The notes under the pieces: generated by a model
What the model was told of the DNA's origin: nothing
The model's database searches: none
Seen by the model: only the letters and a program-made list of their open reading frames with translations
Position numbers and translations under genes: made by a program
Origin: KBS-96 sp049585195
GTDB lineage: Bacteria; Acidobacteriota; Terriglobia; Bryobacterales; Bryobacteraceae
DNA length: 14,234 bases
Assembly: GCA_049585195.1 (NCBI GenBank)
Contig: JBAUZG010000447.1
Location: 1-14,234 of the forward strand
Reading direction: 5' to 3'
Shown: in pieces, positions 1-6,818 of the stretch
How positions within the stretch are numbered: position 1 is the stretch's first letter
How the letters are laid out: each line of letters begins with the position of its first letter

Positions 1-480
1 CTCTGTTCCAAGAAACTCACCGGCTCCGATCTCGACGAATTAAACGAGATCCGCGCCAGGCTGGACAACGATTGGGAACCGCAAACCGAAACTGAGCGTA
101 TGCTCCTCGCCCAAATGGCCCTCAGCCAGTGGCGCATGGATCGCGCTCTCTCGCTCGAACTCGCCGCCTTCGAGAATGACTCTCTTGATCCCGCTGCTCT
201 CGCCCTAGCCCTCCGTTATCGCACCACGGCAGAGCGCAGCTTCTATAAAGCCCTCGTCGAACTCCAGCGCGTTCAGGCGCTCATCGCTCGCAATGCCGAG
301 CGCGACAAACAGAAAGAACAGGAAGAAGAAGACGAGGAAGAAGCGGCCGTGCAGCGCGAAATCGAACGCCTCATCATGGCCCCCTTCGCTCCCATGCCGA
401 AGTTCGTTTCGCAAAACGACTCAGCGCCCAAATCCGCAGGAGACCGAAACCAGAATTCCTCCTATAATCCAGCAGAATGA
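1..480 (+). CDS. Hypothetical protein, 3' part only (5' end outside window)
   Basis: The frame is open from the first base to the TGA at 478-480, giving 159 residues with no start codon inside the window that must be the true one. An ATG at 100 lies within sequence that looks continuous with the upstream residues, so I treat the gene as cut by the window edge. The visible part is helical. It has a Trp/Arg-containing stretch (ALSQWRMDRA, about residues 41-50), an Arg-Tyr-Arg and Phe-Tyr segment (RYRTTAERSFYKAL) and then a highly charged Lys/Glu-rich probable coiled coil (about residues 95-125). The arrangement recalls a widespread acidobacterial family of unknown function whose members contain W-R-x-x-R and ERSFY-like segments; this is from memory and was not checked. 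No catalytic motif or membrane segment is visible. It ends 5 bp before the stop of the convergent TrmB-like gene, leaving no room for a terminator. Function unknown. Confidence 0.7.
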   Translation, partial: LCSKKLTGSDLDELNEIRARLDNDWEPQTETERMLLAQMALSQWRMDRALSLELAAFENDSLDPAALALALRYRTTAERSFYKALVELQRVQALIARNAERDKQKEQEEEDEEEAAVQREIERLIMAPFAPMPKFVSQNDSAPKSAGDRNQNSSYNPAE

Positions 481-485
481 GAACT

Positions 486-1355
486 TCATCCCGCATTTGC
501 ACCCAAAATCCGCTCGGCTGGCTCCGCTTGTCCCTTGCTCCAATAGTTTTCGAACAAGCCACTCATGGCTTCGGCAAAGCCGACGTGTTCGAAAATTACT
601 GAAGTCCACGAGGGTTTTGTCAAAACCGGATCAAGCAGCGCTACGAGGCCGCAGCGGTTGTCGAACAACGCGAGCTTCAGCGGCAGCTTCTCATGGAAAC
701 GAATCGCGATACCGGCCGCTCCGTAGTCCACCAGCCGGCTGCGATGTTCTTCGTTCATGGGACCGTTCTCAATCAGCAGACGGCAGGAGACGCCGCGGGA
801 ATTTGCGTCGCGGACAAGCTGCTCATCCAATGGATCGACCGCAAACGGCGGTCTCGAGAATTCCGCATACTCGAGTTGGGCTTGACCCAGCATCCGGCGA
901 TAGTGAAACGCCGTCTGTGTCGGATCGTTTACCAGATTCAGAAAATCCAGCGTGCCTCGCCCGCCCTGGCCTTCTTCGAAAGCCAGCCGCAAGTCCTCTA
1001 TCAATCCGTTGGCCAGACGCGCCTGCTCGGTCAGTTCGTTTTGCAGCGCGCGGTTCCTCCGCGCCAAATAACCGGGAATCGCAAGACTAGGGTCGACTGC
1101 CGAAAACAGTTTGGTCTTCTCTTGAATCACACGCGCGAAGCCCTTCTCGACCAAACTGTCCAGCACTTCGTAAATTTTCTGGCGCGGGACGTGCGATCGC
1201 GCGGCAAGCTCGAGCGCCTTGAAACGGGGATGCCCGATAAGCACTAAATAGGAGCGCGCCTCGTATGCATTCAAACCGACTTGCTGAAGCTTTCGCCAGT
1301 TTAATTGAAAGTCCGACGACGCGAACTGCTCTAACGCTAATTCCTCTGTTTTCAC
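486..1355 (-). CDS. TrmB-family transcriptional regulator with C-terminal PLD-like sensor domain
   Basis: This 289-residue protein has an N-terminal winged helix-turn-helix at about residues 18-88. It contains the TrmB signature of GLNAYEARSYL (helix 1), ELAARSHVPRQKIYEVLDSL (recognition region) and a wing reading GFARVIQ. A likely coiled coil follows (about 97-125), then an alpha/beta domain (135-273) of the kind found in bacterial and archaeal TrmB-like proteins and related to phospholipase D. H221 and K223 (HEKLPLKLALFD) resemble the remains of an HKD motif, but the spacing to D232 is wrong for catalysis, so the domain is probably a ligand sensor or dimer module. Characterised archaeal TrmB proteins bind sugars, but no sugar gene lies nearby and the ligand cannot be read from sequence. 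The start codon is GTG (1353-1355) with no clear Shine-Dalgarno sequence. The gene is divergent from the AAA+/VWA pair, so control of itself and of those genes is plausible. Confidence 0.85.
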   Translation of the reverse strand: MKTEELALEQFASSDFQLNWRKLQQVGLNAYEARSYLVLIGHPRFKALELAARSHVPRQKIYEVLDSLVEKGFARVIQEKTKLFSAVDPSLAIPGYLARRNRALQNELTEQARLANGLIEDLRLAFEEGQGGRGTLDFLNLVNDPTQTAFHYRRMLGQAQLEYAEFSRPPFAVDPLDEQLVRDANSRGVSCRLLIENGPMNEEHRSRLVDYGAAGIAIRFHEKLPLKLALFDNRCGLVALLDPVLTKPSWTSVIFEHVGFAEAMSGLFENYWSKGQAEPAERILGANAG

Positions 1356-1491
1356 GAACTCGATTACACATCATACGCCACAACCAATCGCCTTTTCTGG
1401 CTCCAAGTTTGAGTGTGTTGGGAATCAGTCATTCAGCCGCCCGAATTGCCGCTGGTAGAATCGGCACATAAGGGAGCCTCTGGTCCCCACG
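1356..1491. promoter_or_regulatory. Divergent intergenic region with a possible operator dyad
   Basis: These 136 bp separate the TrmB-like gene from the AAA+ ATPase gene and must carry both promoters. On the plus strand TAGAAT (1456-1461) is a possible -10 element. It lies inside a short dyad, TGCCG (1447-1451) and CGGCA (1462-1466), separated by 10 bases, as an operator over a promoter might be. On the minus strand TATGAT (1370-1375) is a possible -10 element, 14 bases from the GTG start. I found no convincing -35 element for either. An AGGGAG at 1471-1476 lies 15 bases before the ATPase ATG, which is too far for a standard ribosome binding site. All assignments are weak. Confidence 0.3.
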
Positions 1492-3009
1492 ATGCAACAC
1501 ACCGACCTTCCCTCCACCTTGGGCGCGCTCCGCGCAAGCCGTTTCGCGGAGCGTTTGGAACCCCGGCGCGATTTAAAGGAAGAGCTTCGCTCCAATCTGA
1601 TCTGCAAACTGGAACGCGGTGAAGACTTGTTCCCCGGCGTTATGGGGTACGAAGATACCGTTATTCCACAGATCATCAACGCTATCCTGTCCCGCCATAA
1701 TTTCATCCTCCTTGGTCTGCGCGGTCAGGCCAAAACCCGGATCGCTCGCATGCTGACACGCCTGCTCGATCCGGTTTCGCCATATGTGGCCGGTTGCGAA
1801 ATCCGGGACCACCCCTTTCGTCCCATCTGCAGGCGATGCCAGGATCTTGTTTCGGAGCTTGGCGAGAGCGCGCCTGTGGCCTGGCTCAATGCCGAAGACC
1901 GCTATGTCGAAAAGCTGGCCACGCCCGACGTGACCATAGCCGATATGATTGGCGATATCGATCCGATTAAGGCTGCGCGTCGCGGGCAGGACATCTCGAA
2001 CGAACTCACCATTCACTACGGCCTGCTGCCACGCGCAAACCGAAGCGTCTTCTGCGTGAACGAGCTTCCCGACCTGGCCGGCAAAGTGCAAGTCGGCCTG
2101 TTCAACATCATGCAGGAAGGCGACGTTCAGATCAAAGGTTACCCGGTTCGCCTCCCGCTCGATGTGTTGCTGGTCTTCACGGCCAATCCCGAGGACTACA
2201 CGGCGCGAGGCAAGATCATCACACCGCTCAAAGACCGCATCGGCAGCGAAGTTCGCACTCACTACCCGCAATGCGTCGAGCATGGCATCGCTATCACAGA
2301 GCAGGAGGCGTGGTCGAAACGCTGTTCTCCCATTCAAGTCGAAATTCCTGCATACATTCGCGAGGTAATCGAACATATCGCCTTTCTTGCCCGAGAAGAT
2401 AAACGGGTCGATAAGCGCTCAGGCGTATCGCAGCGGCTGCCCATCTCAGTGATGGAGAACGCCATTTCAAACGCGGAGCGGCGCGCCCTGTCAGCAAAAG
2501 AGACAGAAGCGGTGCCCCGCATCCTGGATCTCTACGCCGCCCTTCCCTCCATCACCGGAAAACTCGAGCTCGAGTACGAGGGCGAACTCAAAGGCGGCGA
2601 GACCGTAGCCCGCGAGATCATCCGGATGGCGGTAGGCAAAGTGTTCAATTCCTATTTCGACGGCGTGAATTTGCGGCAAGTGGTCCAATGGTTTGAGCTC
2701 GGAGGTACCCTGCGACTCGACGAACGCATGCCGGCGGCGGAGATGGTCCGGCAGCTCGGCCGCATCCAGGATCTGTTCGCGTTCACCGGAAAAGTGGGGC
2801 TTGGCGAAAGTGAAAGCGATGCCGTGCGCGCTTCGGCGGCCGAATTCATTCTCGAAGGCTTGTACGCCCAAAAGCGCATCAGCCGCAACGAACAGCAGGC
2901 CTTTACGGCCAGCGAACGCCCGGCGCGAACCGAGCGGCCCGAAGAAGATGTGCGCCGAGGGTTCGATATGCGCCGCGGCCAGGGCGGTGGTCGCCGCAAT
3001 TTGAACTGA
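1492..3009 (+). CDS. AAA+ ATPase, ChlI/MoxR-like (magnesium-chelatase subunit I type), paired with a VWA protein
   Basis: This 505-residue cytoplasmic protein is a probable ATP-driven remodelling subunit. Visible motifs are a modified Walker A (GLRGQAKTR, G75-R83, with K81 and T82) and a Walker B of the form VFCVNELPDL (186-195), in which Asn190 takes the usual Asp position before Glu191. Sensor 1 is TANPED (N232), the probable arginine finger is R249 in PLKDRIGSEV, and a possible sensor-2 region is SQRLPIS with R315. Asn-Glu in Walker B is, to my recollection, typical of this ChlI-like group. An insertion between Walker A and B carries C102, C113 and C116 (C-x10-C-x2-C), a possible metal site with three of four ligands. 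The tail (470-505) is Arg-rich and probably disordered. The VWA gene follows after 40 bp, as in BchI/BchD and MoxR/VWA pairs. Annotation pipelines often call this family magnesium chelatase, but no other porphyrin gene is present and that role is not supported. Substrate unknown. Confidence 0.88.
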   Translation: MQHTDLPSTLGALRASRFAERLEPRRDLKEELRSNLICKLERGEDLFPGVMGYEDTVIPQIINAILSRHNFILLGLRGQAKTRIARMLTRLLDPVSPYVAGCEIRDHPFRPICRRCQDLVSELGESAPVAWLNAEDRYVEKLATPDVTIADMIGDIDPIKAARRGQDISNELTIHYGLLPRANRSVFCVNELPDLAGKVQVGLFNIMQEGDVQIKGYPVRLPLDVLLVFTANPEDYTARGKIITPLKDRIGSEVRTHYPQCVEHGIAITEQEAWSKRCSPIQVEIPAYIREVIEHIAFLAREDKRVDKRSGVSQRLPISVMENAISNAERRALSAKETEAVPRILDLYAALPSITGKLELEYEGELKGGETVAREIIRMAVGKVFNSYFDGVNLRQVVQWFELGGTLRLDERMPAAEMVRQLGRIQDLFAFTGKVGLGESESDAVRASAAEFILEGLYAQKRISRNEQQAFTASERPARTERPEEDVRRGFDMRRGQGGGRRNLN

Positions 3010-3023
3010 CTTTTTTCTTTTCC

Positions 3024-3037
3024 CCGGCCCCGGCCGG
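3024..3037 (+). other. GC palindrome just upstream of the VWA gene
   Basis: CCGGCCCCGGCCGG can fold into a stem of 5 G:C pairs with a 4-base loop in the 40-bp spacer between the ATPase and VWA genes. It follows a T-rich run (3011-3021) and precedes the probable ribosome binding site AAAGGG (3040-3045), 4 bases from the ATG at 3050. The T-rich run lies before rather than after the stem on the plus strand, so it is not an intrinsic terminator. It could tune translation or mRNA stability between the two partners. Confidence 0.35.
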
Positions 3038-3049
3038 ACAAAGGGCAAT

Positions 3050-4291
3050 ATGAAGTGGATCGACTACACGAAATTCAACGAAGACGATCTTGGCATTGAC
3101 CTCGAAGATCTTCTAAGCGCCCTTTCCGGCTTCTTTCTTCGCAGCGGATTCGACGATCCCTATATGCAGTTCTCGGAGATGAACCGTCAATCTCTCGACG
3201 ATCTGAAGCAGGCAATCGAAAGAGCTTTACAGAGCGGCGACTTGTTCAGTCCCGAACAACTCGAACAAATGCAGCAGCGCCTTGAGCAGATGAGCGCCCA
3301 GCAGAGAGAACAGTTGATCGAGCGTCTGATCGAAAAACTGGAACAGTCGGGCTATGTCAGTTTCGAGGGCGAGGAAGCGGAAACGCCAAATGCTCCCGGA
3401 TCGACCGGCGGCAAGGATGCGCCCCAGGTGAAGTTCGAGGTGACCGACAAAGCCATCGACTTTCTCGGTTTCAAGACCTTAAAGGATCTGCTGGGGTCGC
3501 TTGGAAAATCGAGCTTCGGCGCTCATGACACGCGTGAGCTGGCAACTGGAATCGACGCGAGCGGCGGAGCGAAAACTTACGAGTTCGGCGATGTTTTGAA
3601 CCTGGATGTCAGCGCCACGCTCTTTTCCGCGATGCAGCGGGAGGGAATCGGTCTGCCGCTTAACCTCGAATACTCCGATCTGCATGTTCACCAGGCCGAA
3701 TACCAGAGCTCGTGCGCCACCGTGCTGCTGCTCGATTGCAGCCATAGCATGATTTTGTATGGTGAAGACCGCTTCACACCGGCTAAACGCGTGGCGCTCG
3801 CCTTATCGCATCTGATTCGGACGCAATATCCCGGCGATTCGCTGCGATGCGTCCTGTTTCACGATTCAGCCGAGGAGTTGCGTGTATCAGAACTCGCTCG
3901 CGTGCAAGTTGGCCCTTACTACACGAACACGCGCGATGGGTTGATCCTCGCTCAGCGCCTTCTCACCCAAGAGAAGAAGGACATGAAACAGATTGTCATG
4001 ATCACTGACGGCAAACCCTCGGCGCTGACGCTCGATGACGGAAGAATTTACAAGAACGCGTTCGGCCTCGATCCTCTGGTGATCAGCCAGACTCTCGAGG
4101 AAGTGGCGCGCTGCAAGCGTCAAGGCATCTTAATCAACACGTTCATGCTGGCCAGCGATTACGGCCTGATTCAGTTTGTTCAAAAGATTACCGAAATGTG
4201 CCGCGGCAAGGCGTATTTCACGACTCCCTATAATCTTGGCGAGTATCTTTTGATGGATTACATGAACCGCAAAACGCGCACCATTCACTAG
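3050..4291 (+). CDS. VWA-domain protein with intact MIDAS, partner of the AAA+ ATPase
   Basis: This 413-residue protein has no signal peptide or membrane segment and is presumably cytoplasmic. The N-terminal half is acidic and helical, with a Gln/Glu-rich probable coiled coil at about residues 66-100 (LEQMQQRLEQMSAQQREQLI). A von Willebrand factor A domain occupies about residues 222-400. Its metal-ion-dependent adhesion site is complete: DCSHS at 229-233 (DxSxS), a Thr in YTNT (T292 or T294) and D320 in MITDGKP. In BchD, CoxE and MoxR-associated proteins such domains bind Mg2+ and couple to a AAA+ partner; that role is inferred here from the upstream ATPase gene 40 bp away. A weak ribosome binding site, AAAGGG, lies 4 bases before the ATG. 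Annotation pipelines may give it only as VWA domain-containing protein. Substrate unknown. Confidence 0.88.
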   Translation: MKWIDYTKFNEDDLGIDLEDLLSALSGFFLRSGFDDPYMQFSEMNRQSLDDLKQAIERALQSGDLFSPEQLEQMQQRLEQMSAQQREQLIERLIEKLEQSGYVSFEGEEAETPNAPGSTGGKDAPQVKFEVTDKAIDFLGFKTLKDLLGSLGKSSFGAHDTRELATGIDASGGAKTYEFGDVLNLDVSATLFSAMQREGIGLPLNLEYSDLHVHQAEYQSSCATVLLLDCSHSMILYGEDRFTPAKRVALALSHLIRTQYPGDSLRCVLFHDSAEELRVSELARVQVGPYYTNTRDGLILAQRLLTQEKKDMKQIVMITDGKPSALTLDDGRIYKNAFGLDPLVISQTLEEVARCKRQGILINTFMLASDYGLIQFVQKITEMCRGKAYFTTPYNLGEYLLMDYMNRKTRTIH

Positions 4292-4348
4292 CATTCGTTA
4301 AAGGCGCCAAACGAACGCTCGTCACCGAACGTCTAATCGCCGCTAACT

Positions 4349-6784
4349 ATGGAAGCGATTCTGAACGACCTCCGTTTCGGCGCGCGTATGCTCCGAAAGG
4401 CGCCCGGCTTTTCCACAGTCGCCGTACTGACTTTGGCTCTGGGCATAGGCGCAAACACGGCCATTTTCAGCTTTGTCGATAGCGTTCTGCTCAAACCGCT
4501 GCCCTACCCCGAGCCGGAGCGCATCGTCAACGTCTGGGAAAAGCCACCCCAGTACGACCGGAACGGCATTTCGACCATGAATTTTCTCGACTGGCAGCGG
4601 CAAAATACAGTGTTCACGGCGATGGCGGCGCAAACTGGCGGCTCCGTCACGCTCACTGGCGGCAAGGAGCCGGTCCAGCTTCGAACGGCGCGCGTGTCGG
4701 CCTCGTTTTTCGGAATCCTGGGCGTAAAGCCCGCGCTAGGGCGAACCTTCGCGAGCGACGAGGACCAACGCGGTCACGAGCAAGTAGTGGTGATGAGCCA
4801 CCGGCTTTGGGAAAGCCGCTTCGGAAGCGATCCCGGCGTCATCGGCCGAAAAATCCTCCTCGACGGACATCCATTTACGGTAATCGGCGTCATGCCGGCC
4901 GGCACGCGGTTCGATCGCGATTGGAACGATATCTGGATGCCGCTTGCCTTTGAGCCGCAGGACATGACGCGCGATTTTCATTGGATGATGGCGTGGGCAA
5001 GACTGAAACCCGGCGTCACGTTGGAAGCCGCGCGGCAGCAGATGAAAGCGATCGCCGCGCGGATCGCTCACGACTATCCGAAATCGAATAAAGGCTGGAG
5101 CGCGACCATCGACCGTTACCAGGACCGGTACGTGGAAGATCATTTGCGCCGCTCACTCTGGATGCTGCTTGCCTCCGTGGGCGTCGTCATGCTTATTGCC
5201 TGCGTTAATTTGGCGAATTTATTGCTCGTGCGCGGGGCGGCTCGCGACCGTGAAGTCGGAATACGCGTTTCGATTGGCGCGAGCTCCTGGCAGCTTCTGC
5301 GGCAATTCCTTAGTGAAAGCGTTCTATTATCCGCGATCGGAGGGTGCGCGGGCCTACTTGTCGCATTCGCGTTGATACGGATTCTGAAAACGTCGCTGCC
5401 ACCGTATTTTCTGCCTTCCGAAGCGAACGTGACGCTCGATCTTCGAGTGCTTTTGTTCACGGCGGCCTTAGTTTTGCTGACGGGGCTGCTGTTTGGAATC
5501 GCTCCGGCGTTGCAGGCCATTCGAACGAAGCCTGTCGACGCGCTGCGTGATAGCGGCCGGACCTCAACAACGAGCGCAACCGGCATGAAACTCAGAAGCA
5601 CTCTCATTGTCGCCGAAGTCGCTCTTGCGTTCGTGCTGGTGGCAAGCGCCGGTCTCCTCATTCGCAGCCTGCACGCGCTCGAGGAGGTCGATACCGGGTT
5701 CGATTCGACGAACGTCATCACGATGTGGCTGCCTCTCGACGCGAAACAATTCACCGATGGGCCGCGAATTGTCAATTACGAACGCGAAATCCTGGCCGCG
5801 GTGCGAAGCGTTCCAGGCGTCCGCGACGCAGCCAATACAACCGCGCTTCCTTTGCAGGGTTGGGGCTATGGCATGCCGTTTCAGATTCAAGGGCAACCCG
5901 TGCTCGATCCGGCCAACCGGCCGGGCGCTTTCTTCAAGATGGTGAGCCCGTCTTACTTTCAAACGCTCGGCATTCGGCTGCGTCGCGGAAGAGGGCTTGC
6001 AGAAACCGATTCTTCGGGCGCGCCGCCTGTAACCGTGATCAACGAAACCATGGTCAAGAAATATTTCAAGAATGAGGACCCAATCGGCAAACGAATTCTC
6101 ATCGAGCAGATTATTCCCGCCAAGCATGCCCTCGGCCCCGAGATTCCATGGCAGGTAGTGGGCGTTGTCGCTGACGAGAAAGTGGGAGATCTCGACGATA
6201 CAAGCCCTGGCGTGTATGTCACAACAGCGGAAAGCCCAACTACGGATACCGGCGGCTTAGTTGTCCGAGGAGCGCTCGATCCAAATACGCTCGTCAAATC
6301 GGTCCAGGCAGCCATTTGGAACGTCAACAAGAATCAGGCCATCTCCGACGTTAAGACTCTCGATCAAACCAAGTCGGAATCGCTCGGAGGCAACCGGCTG
6401 CGAACGTATCTGCTACTCAGTTTTGCCGGCTTGGCGCTACTGCTCGCGGCGGTGGGATTATACGGCGTGATCTCCTACACGGTTACGCAGCGAACGCACG
6501 AACTGGGATTGAGAGCGGCCTTGGGAGCTACTTCACTTGACTTGCTGCGTCTGGTCGTACAGGGCGGACTGGCCTTAACTTTTCTGGGCCTGGCCATTGG
6601 ATTTATCGGCGCATTAGCCGTGACTCGCCTGATGCAAAGCCTCCTGTTCGAAATAAAGCCGCGCGACCCGCTTTCTCTCGTTATCGCGGGTTGGGTGCTC
6701 GCCAGTGTGACGGTTGCCGCAAGCCTCATTCCGGCGGCACGTGCCTCGCGCATCGATCCCATGATCGCTCTGCGATATGAGTAA
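4349..6784 (+). CDS. ADOP-type permease (MacB/FtsX-like, acidobacterial duplicated orphan permease), first of a tandem pair
   Basis: This 811-residue inner-membrane protein has two FtsX-like modules in one chain. Predicted membrane helices from hydrophobicity lie near residues 20-42, 270-295, 320-347 and 365-391 (module 1), then 414-440, 684-712, 735-761 and 774-800 (module 2). A large periplasmic MacB_PCD-like domain sits between the first two helices of each module. Family landmarks are LALGIGANTAIFS after the first helix, LIACVNLANLLLVR, a G-x-R-ALGA-like loop (LGLRAALGA) and the C-terminal PAARASRIDP with final LRYE. It lacks the charged N-terminal extension seen on many ADOP proteins and begins directly at EAILNDLRFGARML. 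No MacB-type ATPase gene is adjacent, which is what orphan means in the family name. It starts 57 bp after the VWA gene without an obvious ribosome binding site. Substrate unknown; macrolide-export annotations would be over-specific. Confidence 0.92.
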   Translation: MEAILNDLRFGARMLRKAPGFSTVAVLTLALGIGANTAIFSFVDSVLLKPLPYPEPERIVNVWEKPPQYDRNGISTMNFLDWQRQNTVFTAMAAQTGGSVTLTGGKEPVQLRTARVSASFFGILGVKPALGRTFASDEDQRGHEQVVVMSHRLWESRFGSDPGVIGRKILLDGHPFTVIGVMPAGTRFDRDWNDIWMPLAFEPQDMTRDFHWMMAWARLKPGVTLEAARQQMKAIAARIAHDYPKSNKGWSATIDRYQDRYVEDHLRRSLWMLLASVGVVMLIACVNLANLLLVRGAARDREVGIRVSIGASSWQLLRQFLSESVLLSAIGGCAGLLVAFALIRILKTSLPPYFLPSEANVTLDLRVLLFTAALVLLTGLLFGIAPALQAIRTKPVDALRDSGRTSTTSATGMKLRSTLIVAEVALAFVLVASAGLLIRSLHALEEVDTGFDSTNVITMWLPLDAKQFTDGPRIVNYEREILAAVRSVPGVRDAANTTALPLQGWGYGMPFQIQGQPVLDPANRPGAFFKMVSPSYFQTLGIRLRRGRGLAETDSSGAPPVTVINETMVKKYFKNEDPIGKRILIEQIIPAKHALGPEIPWQVVGVVADEKVGDLDDTSPGVYVTTAESPTTDTGGLVVRGALDPNTLVKSVQAAIWNVNKNQAISDVKTLDQTKSESLGGNRLRTYLLLSFAGLALLLAAVGLYGVISYTVTQRTHELGLRAALGATSLDLLRLVVQGGLALTFLGLAIGFIGALAVTRLMQSLLFEIKPRDPLSLVIAGWVLASVTVAASLIPAARASRIDPMIALRYE

Positions 6785-6804
6785 CACCGATCGCCGCCGG
6801 GAAG

Positions 6805-6810
6805 AAAGGA
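6805..6810 (+). promoter_or_regulatory. Ribosome binding site AAAGGA that decides the start of the second ADOP gene
   Basis: AAAGGA lies 8 bases before the ATG at 6819, whereas the earlier in-frame ATG at 6777 has no Shine-Dalgarno-like sequence before it. Starting at 6819 also makes the protein 812 residues, almost the same as its 811-residue neighbour, and places the first DLR motif at a similar distance from the N-terminus. Confidence 0.55.
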
Positions 6811-6818
6811 ACAGCGCC

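Noticed and set aside
293..1090. Long open frame of 265 codons on the plus strand
   Set aside because: It overlaps the end of the hypothetical gene and is antisense to the TrmB-like gene, which has a clear domain. Its product is Arg/Ser/Pro-rich with no recognisable motif, as expected of a shadow frame in GC-rich DNA.
1573..2376. 267-codon open frame antisense to the AAA+ ATPase
   Set aside because: The sense frame carries Walker A, Walker B, sensor and arginine-finger motifs; the antisense product shows none of any family.
1492..4291. Reading the ATPase and VWA genes as magnesium chelatase subunits I and D for (bacterio)chlorophyll synthesis
   Set aside because: No subunit H or other porphyrin gene is present, and this ATPase/VWA pairing is shared by many unrelated remodelling systems. 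The family resemblance alone does not establish the pathway.
4294..4315. Inverted repeat TTCGTT/AACGAA between the VWA gene and the first permease as a terminator
   Set aside because: Only 6 pairs, AT-containing, with a 10-base loop and no T-run; too weak to call.
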